Of a DNA stretch of 8,929 nucleotides, positions 6,438-8,929 are shown piece by piece (position 1 is the first letter of the stretch; every line of letters starts with the position of its first letter). Under the pieces are notes generated by a model. It was given only the letters and a program-made list of their open reading frames with translations. It had not been told where the DNA came from and ran no database searches. Position numbers and translations under genes: made by a program. Source of the stretch: Kiritimatiellia bacterium (lineage in GTDB: Bacteria > Verrucomicrobiota > Kiritimatiellia > RFP12 > DVOR01); NCBI GenBank assembly GCA_900771325.1, contig CAAGNN010000152.1:1-8929 (forward strand). The letters run 5' to 3'.

Positions 6438-7322
6438 ATGCGCGCGCTCCTCTGCACCCTCGCCCTCCTCTCCTGCACCCTCTGCCGCGCCGAGGCCAAC
6501 CGTTGGGGCGTGAGCGACCCCGAACTCGTGCGCGAATACATCACCCCAGAGACCTCCCTCGGCGAGCCGGCGGTCGATTGGCGCCCGGTCTTAGGCCCCA
6601 TTGCCGAGGAGATTGTCGCCCCGGCCAAGACGCCCCTGGAGGCGGCGATGCTCCTCAACCGCCACCTCTGGAAGCGCGTCGGCGTCATCTACTCCACCAA
6701 GCGCGACCGGCCGAACCAAGATCCCCTCCACTCGATGCGCATTGGCCTGGCCTCCTGTTCGGGCCTCTCCATCCTCCTGGCCGATGCCTGCCGCGCGGTC
6801 GGCATCCCGGCCCGGCTCGTCGGCTGCCAGTGGCGGACCAAGCCCGGCAACCACACCTGGGTGGAAGTCTGGAGCGAAGGCACGTGGTTCCCCCTGGGCT
6901 CCTTCGAGGATTGCCCGCCCGACCGCCTCTGGTTCCTAGACGACGCGGCCCAGGCCACCAGCGCCGACCCCCGCTACGCCATCTACGCCACCCGCGCCAC
7001 CCTCAACGCCCAGGGCACTCGCTTCTGGGGCTGGGGCGTCCCGGCCGACGATGTCACCGCGCGCTATCTCCGACCAGTGCCCCAAGGCCCCGCCGAAGGG
7101 CTCGTGCGCGTCTACATTGCCGCCGAACGCCAGGGCGTGCGCGTAGCCGAGCCCTTCACCTGCCGCGGCGAGCAGCTCACCACTCCCGGCCCCTTGCAGG
7201 ACCTTAATGACTATGCCACGCTCGACCTCCCGGACGGGGCCGAGTTCACCCTCGACTTTGGCTCCGTGCGCTTCACCCATCGCGCCGCCGCCAACGCCAT
7301 CTTTGTGGAGCAGCTACCGTGA
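6438..7322 (+). CDS. Secreted transglutaminase-like (cysteine-protease fold) protein
   Basis: A 294-residue protein with an N-terminal signal peptide (Met-Arg, hydrophobic stretch to about residue 17, likely cleavage after CRA near 19), so export is expected. The central domain has the transglutaminase-core pattern: the catalytic cysteine C107 in LASCSGLS, then ADACRAVGIPAR, then the histidine H139 in NHTWVEVW. An acidic residue around 157-158 in LGSFED probably completes the triad. Bacterial members act as proteases, peptidases or cross-linkers of envelope proteins; the substrate is unknown. The C-terminal part (about 215-294) looks like a beta-rich domain without a family I recognise. The frame extends upstream to 6198, but ATG 6438 is preferred because it starts the signal peptide and follows the previous stop by 7 nt, with TGAGG at 6428-6432 as ribosome site. 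It overlaps the transporter gene by 4 nt. Confidence 0.78.
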   Translation: MRALLCTLALLSCTLCRAEANRWGVSDPELVREYITPETSLGEPAVDWRPVLGPIAEEIVAPAKTPLEAAMLLNRHLWKRVGVIYSTKRDRPNQDPLHSMRIGLASCSGLSILLADACRAVGIPARLVGCQWRTKPGNHTWVEVWSEGTWFPLGSFEDCPPDRLWFLDDAAQATSADPRYAIYATRATLNAQGTRFWGWGVPADDVTARYLRPVPQGPAEGLVRVYIAAERQGVRVAEPFTCRGEQLTTPGPLQDLNDYATLDLPDGAEFTLDFGSVRFTHRAAANAIFVEQLP

Positions 7323-8629
7323 CCGCCTCCGCCGACAAGAGCCCCGAACGTTTTACCGCGTGGAACGCCACGCGCTTTTTTGTCCCCCTCTGCATCCAAG
7401 CGATGAGCCAGTCGCTGACCTATCCGCTGGTGGGGATTATCGTCTCGCACGGGCGGCTTGGGGCTGCGGAGTTCGCGGCCTTCGCCCAGGGGCTGCTCGT
7501 GATGTTCCTCATCGGCACCACCGGCTACGGCCTTATCACCACCGGGATGGTCTTTGCCAAGGACCGCATTGGCCACCTGCGCTTCACGCGCGTCAACTTC
7601 CTCCTGATGGGCTTGCAGGCGGCCTTGCAGGGTCTGCTGGCTCTGCCCGGGATTGCCCCCTTCGTCTTCGGTAACTGCCTGGGGCTAACCGGGGAGCAGC
7701 TGGAGATCGCACGCTGGTCGATGCTCTGCTCGCTGCCGGCGCAGGTGGGCTTTATGCTCCGCAACGTCCCCCAAGTAATCCTCTACAACGAACACAAGAC
7801 CGCCATCGCCAACACCGCCACCATCCTGCGCATCCTCATTACCGCCGCCCTGGCCCCCGGCTTCTACGCCTGCGGACTCGTTGGCTGGGGCTGGGGGTGC
7901 GTCTGCCTCTCGCTGCCGGTCTTCTTCGAGGCCGGGCTGATGGCCCTGCGCGCCCGCCCCTATGTCCGCGCCCTCCCCCTCAAGCGCCGGGGCGAAGCCA
8001 AGGTGACCGTCACCAAGCTCTTCCTCTTCAACATCCCCCTCTCCCTCGGCGGCTTCCTGCTCATCTTCGCCGTCTTTATGCTCAACGCCATCATCAACCG
8101 CTCCGAAAACGGCGCGGCAATGCTCGCCATCCACCTCGTGGCGATGGGCCTTGTCAACCCCCTCTCCTACGGCGCCCTACGCAACCAGGCCGTCGCCATC
8201 GGCTTCCCCCAACGCTCCTTGCGCGATCAGCGGACCTTCCTCTTCGCCCTCTCCAGCGGCCTCTGCCTGAGCGCCATCCTCTTCCTCCTCCAAATCCCGA
8301 CCATCAGCGCCTGGTACTTCGGCAGCGTCCAGAACCTCCAGTCCTGGCAACTGCCCCTGGCGCGCAACGCCCTCTGGGTGGCCATCCCCTTCCTCGTCCT
8401 CCAAGCCCTGCGCGGCCACGCCGAGGGCCTCGCCGCCTACCGCCGCCGCCCCAACGCCGTCCTCTCCGGCCAAGCCGTCTTCTTCGGCATCCTCGTCGTC
8501 GTCCTCGTAGCCCTCTTCCACTTCCGCTACCCCGGCTACCTGATGGGCATCTCCGCGCTCACCGTCGCCTCCGCCGCCACCCTCTGCACCATCCGCCTAG
8601 CCCTCGCCCTCGACCGCGCCACCCGCTAA
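7319..8629 (+). CDS. Polytopic MOP-superfamily transporter, ANKH/MATE-like
   Basis: A 436-residue integral membrane protein with about 12 hydrophobic segments (near 19-43, 53-80, 91-118, 131-150, 164-182, 184-210, 232-257, 265-285, 305-326, 346-366, 382-401, 406-428) in two halves separated by a basic loop near 211-230, the layout of MATE, polysaccharide flippase and related MOP carriers. Several stretches remind me of the ANKH (progressive ankylosis) family: RFFVPL at 19-24, TGYG...TGMVFAKDR near 68-83, and LRGHAEG at 364-370 late in the second half. ANKH members export small anions such as citrate, ATP or pyrophosphate. The resemblance is from memory and not tested; a lipid-linked glycan flippase is the main alternative. 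Translation starts at GTG 7319, forming a GTGA overlap with the previous stop, with GGAG at 7307-7310 as ribosome site. It is the last gene before the non-coding 3' region. Confidence 0.7.
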   Translation: MTASADKSPERFTAWNATRFFVPLCIQAMSQSLTYPLVGIIVSHGRLGAAEFAAFAQGLLVMFLIGTTGYGLITTGMVFAKDRIGHLRFTRVNFLLMGLQAALQGLLALPGIAPFVFGNCLGLTGEQLEIARWSMLCSLPAQVGFMLRNVPQVILYNEHKTAIANTATILRILITAALAPGFYACGLVGWGWGCVCLSLPVFFEAGLMALRARPYVRALPLKRRGEAKVTVTKLFLFNIPLSLGGFLLIFAVFMLNAIINRSENGAAMLAIHLVAMGLVNPLSYGALRNQAVAIGFPQRSLRDQRTFLFALSSGLCLSAILFLLQIPTISAWYFGSVQNLQSWQLPLARNALWVAIPFLVLQALRGHAEGLAAYRRRPNAVLSGQAVFFGILVVVLVALFHFRYPGYLMGISALTVASAATLCTIRLALALDRATR

Positions 8630-8659
8630 CCCCACCCCAGGCAGAAGGCGACGCAGATT

Positions 8660-8700
8660 TTAACCACAAAGAACACACAGAGCACAAAGAAGCACACAGC
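8660..8700. repeat. AACCACAAAG-type dispersed A/C-rich repeat
   Basis: An abrupt AT-richer block in GC-rich surroundings made of 9-10-bp degenerate units: AACCACAAAG, AACACACAG, AGCACAAAG, AAGCACACAG. Similar AACCACAAAGAACACAAAG strings are, from memory, widespread between genes in many unrelated bacteria, where they are often misread as short ORFs with NHKEH-type peptides. Nothing else is evident between the transporter stop at 8629 and this block. Confidence 0.65.
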
Positions 8701-8718
8701 GCTGCGCAGGGAAAAGGG

Positions 8719-8742
8719 GGCGGCAGAGCCGCCAGAAGTTTT
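8719..8742. terminator. Possible bidirectional hairpin terminator
   Basis: GGCGGC (8719-8724) and GCCGCC (8728-8733) form a perfect 6-bp stem with an AGA loop. On the + strand a TTTT run follows at 8739-8742; on the - strand the AAAA at 8712-8715 gives a T run after the hairpin. It lies about 90 bp after the last gene and could end the operon transcript. The T runs are short and the + strand one is 5 nt from the stem, so this is a modest candidate. Confidence 0.4.
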
Positions 8743-8785
8743 GCCGTGGCCTGCCCCACGTTCACACCCAGCCCGGGCAAAAAAC

Positions 8786-8929
8786 GAACCCGCCCCGAGT
8801 CGACCCCGAACCCGGGCCTACCTCGAGGCGAACCCGGGGCGGATGCGAGGTGAACCCGGGGCGGGTCGGGGGGCAACCCGGGGCGGATGCGAGGCGAACC
8901 CGGGGCGGGTCGGGGGGCAACCCGGGGCG
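8786..8929. repeat. 22-bp GC-rich tandem repeat array running off the window end
   Basis: Units start at 8786, 8808, 8830, 8852, 8874, 8896 and 8918 (cut by the window end), an exact 22-bp period. The core is (G/C)AACCCGGGGCGG. From 8830 the units alternate between a variant ending ATGCGAGG plus T or C and one ending GTCGGGGGG, making a 44-bp higher-order repeat: 8852-8885 equals 8896-8929 exactly. The first two units (8786, 8808) are diverged, as expected for an array edge. There are no unique spacers, so this is not CRISPR. No ORF here is credible. The function is unknown; recombination substrate, structural element or non-autonomous mobile repeat are all possible. Confidence 0.88.

Noticed and set aside
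5090..6688. Minus-strand open frame of 532 codons opposite the Rsm22-like gene
   Set aside because: Longer than the true gene but low complexity (Gly, Glu, Ala, Arg), with no motif; the plus strand carries a conserved methyltransferase and cysteine pattern.
7897..8853. Plus-strand open frame overlapping the transporter and running into the repeats
   Set aside because: Arg/Pro-rich shadow in another frame of the transporter; its end only translates the intergenic repeats. Its sharing of RPESTPN with DnaG comes from the DNA repeat, not from protein homology.
8786..8929. CRISPR array
   Set aside because: Units are contiguous at 22 bp with no unique spacers, and no cas genes are present.
1..8929. 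Circular element, since bases 1-10 equal 8920-8929
   Set aside because: The 10-bp match is just the repeat core shared by all units; it is too short to show circularity, and the gene content is chromosomal.

Overview
The window is a GC-rich bacterial fragment, probably a metagenomic contig. It holds one compact, all-plus-strand gene cluster of seven genes (211-8629). The lipoprotein signal, the secreted transglutaminase-like protein and the multi-membrane-span genes fit a Gram-negative cell. The combination of an AhbC-type radical SAM enzyme, an Rsm22-type methyltransferase and degenerate intergenic repeats suggests an uncultured lineage, possibly in the Planctomycetota/Verrucomicrobiota/Lentisphaerota neighbourhood. 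That placement is a guess, not a demonstrated assignment.

Layout: 1-210 is a leader with a remnant of a 22-bp repeat, a small hairpin, a GTTCAC-type degenerate repeat and a likely extended -10 promoter. Then come a TPR lipoprotein (211-1359), an AhbC/NirJ-like radical SAM haem-pathway enzyme (1363-2577), a CvpA-family membrane protein (2577-3113), DNA primase DnaG (3100-5277), an Rsm22/METTL17-like protein with Fe-S cysteines (5264-6430), a secreted transglutaminase-like protein (6438-7322) and a polytopic MOP/ANKH-like transporter (7319-8629). Junctions are +3, -1, -14, -14, +7 and -4 nt, so a single transcript with translational coupling is likely. The 3' end (8630-8929) is non-coding: an AACCACAAAG-type repeat, a hairpin that could terminate on either strand, and a phase-locked 22-bp tandem array running off the end.

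The genes do not form one obvious pathway. DnaG is the replication core; AhbC and the Rsm22-like protein are both predicted iron-sulfur proteins (haem synthesis and small-subunit ribosome maturation); the lipoprotein, CvpA protein, transglutaminase-like protein and transporter are envelope proteins. It reads as a housekeeping operon without the classic rpsU-dnaG-rpoD context.

The most notable signal is that the 22-bp GC-rich repeat family filling the 3' end also sits inside the dnaG reading frame (5117-5182, exactly 66 bp), where it encodes part of the primase C-terminal tail. A 25-bp stretch is identical between the two sites, and the flanking units keep the same 22-bp phase. Both ends of the window lie in units of this family. 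A second broad signal is patchy GC skew: the + strand is G-rich in the first gene and C-rich in most of the second half.
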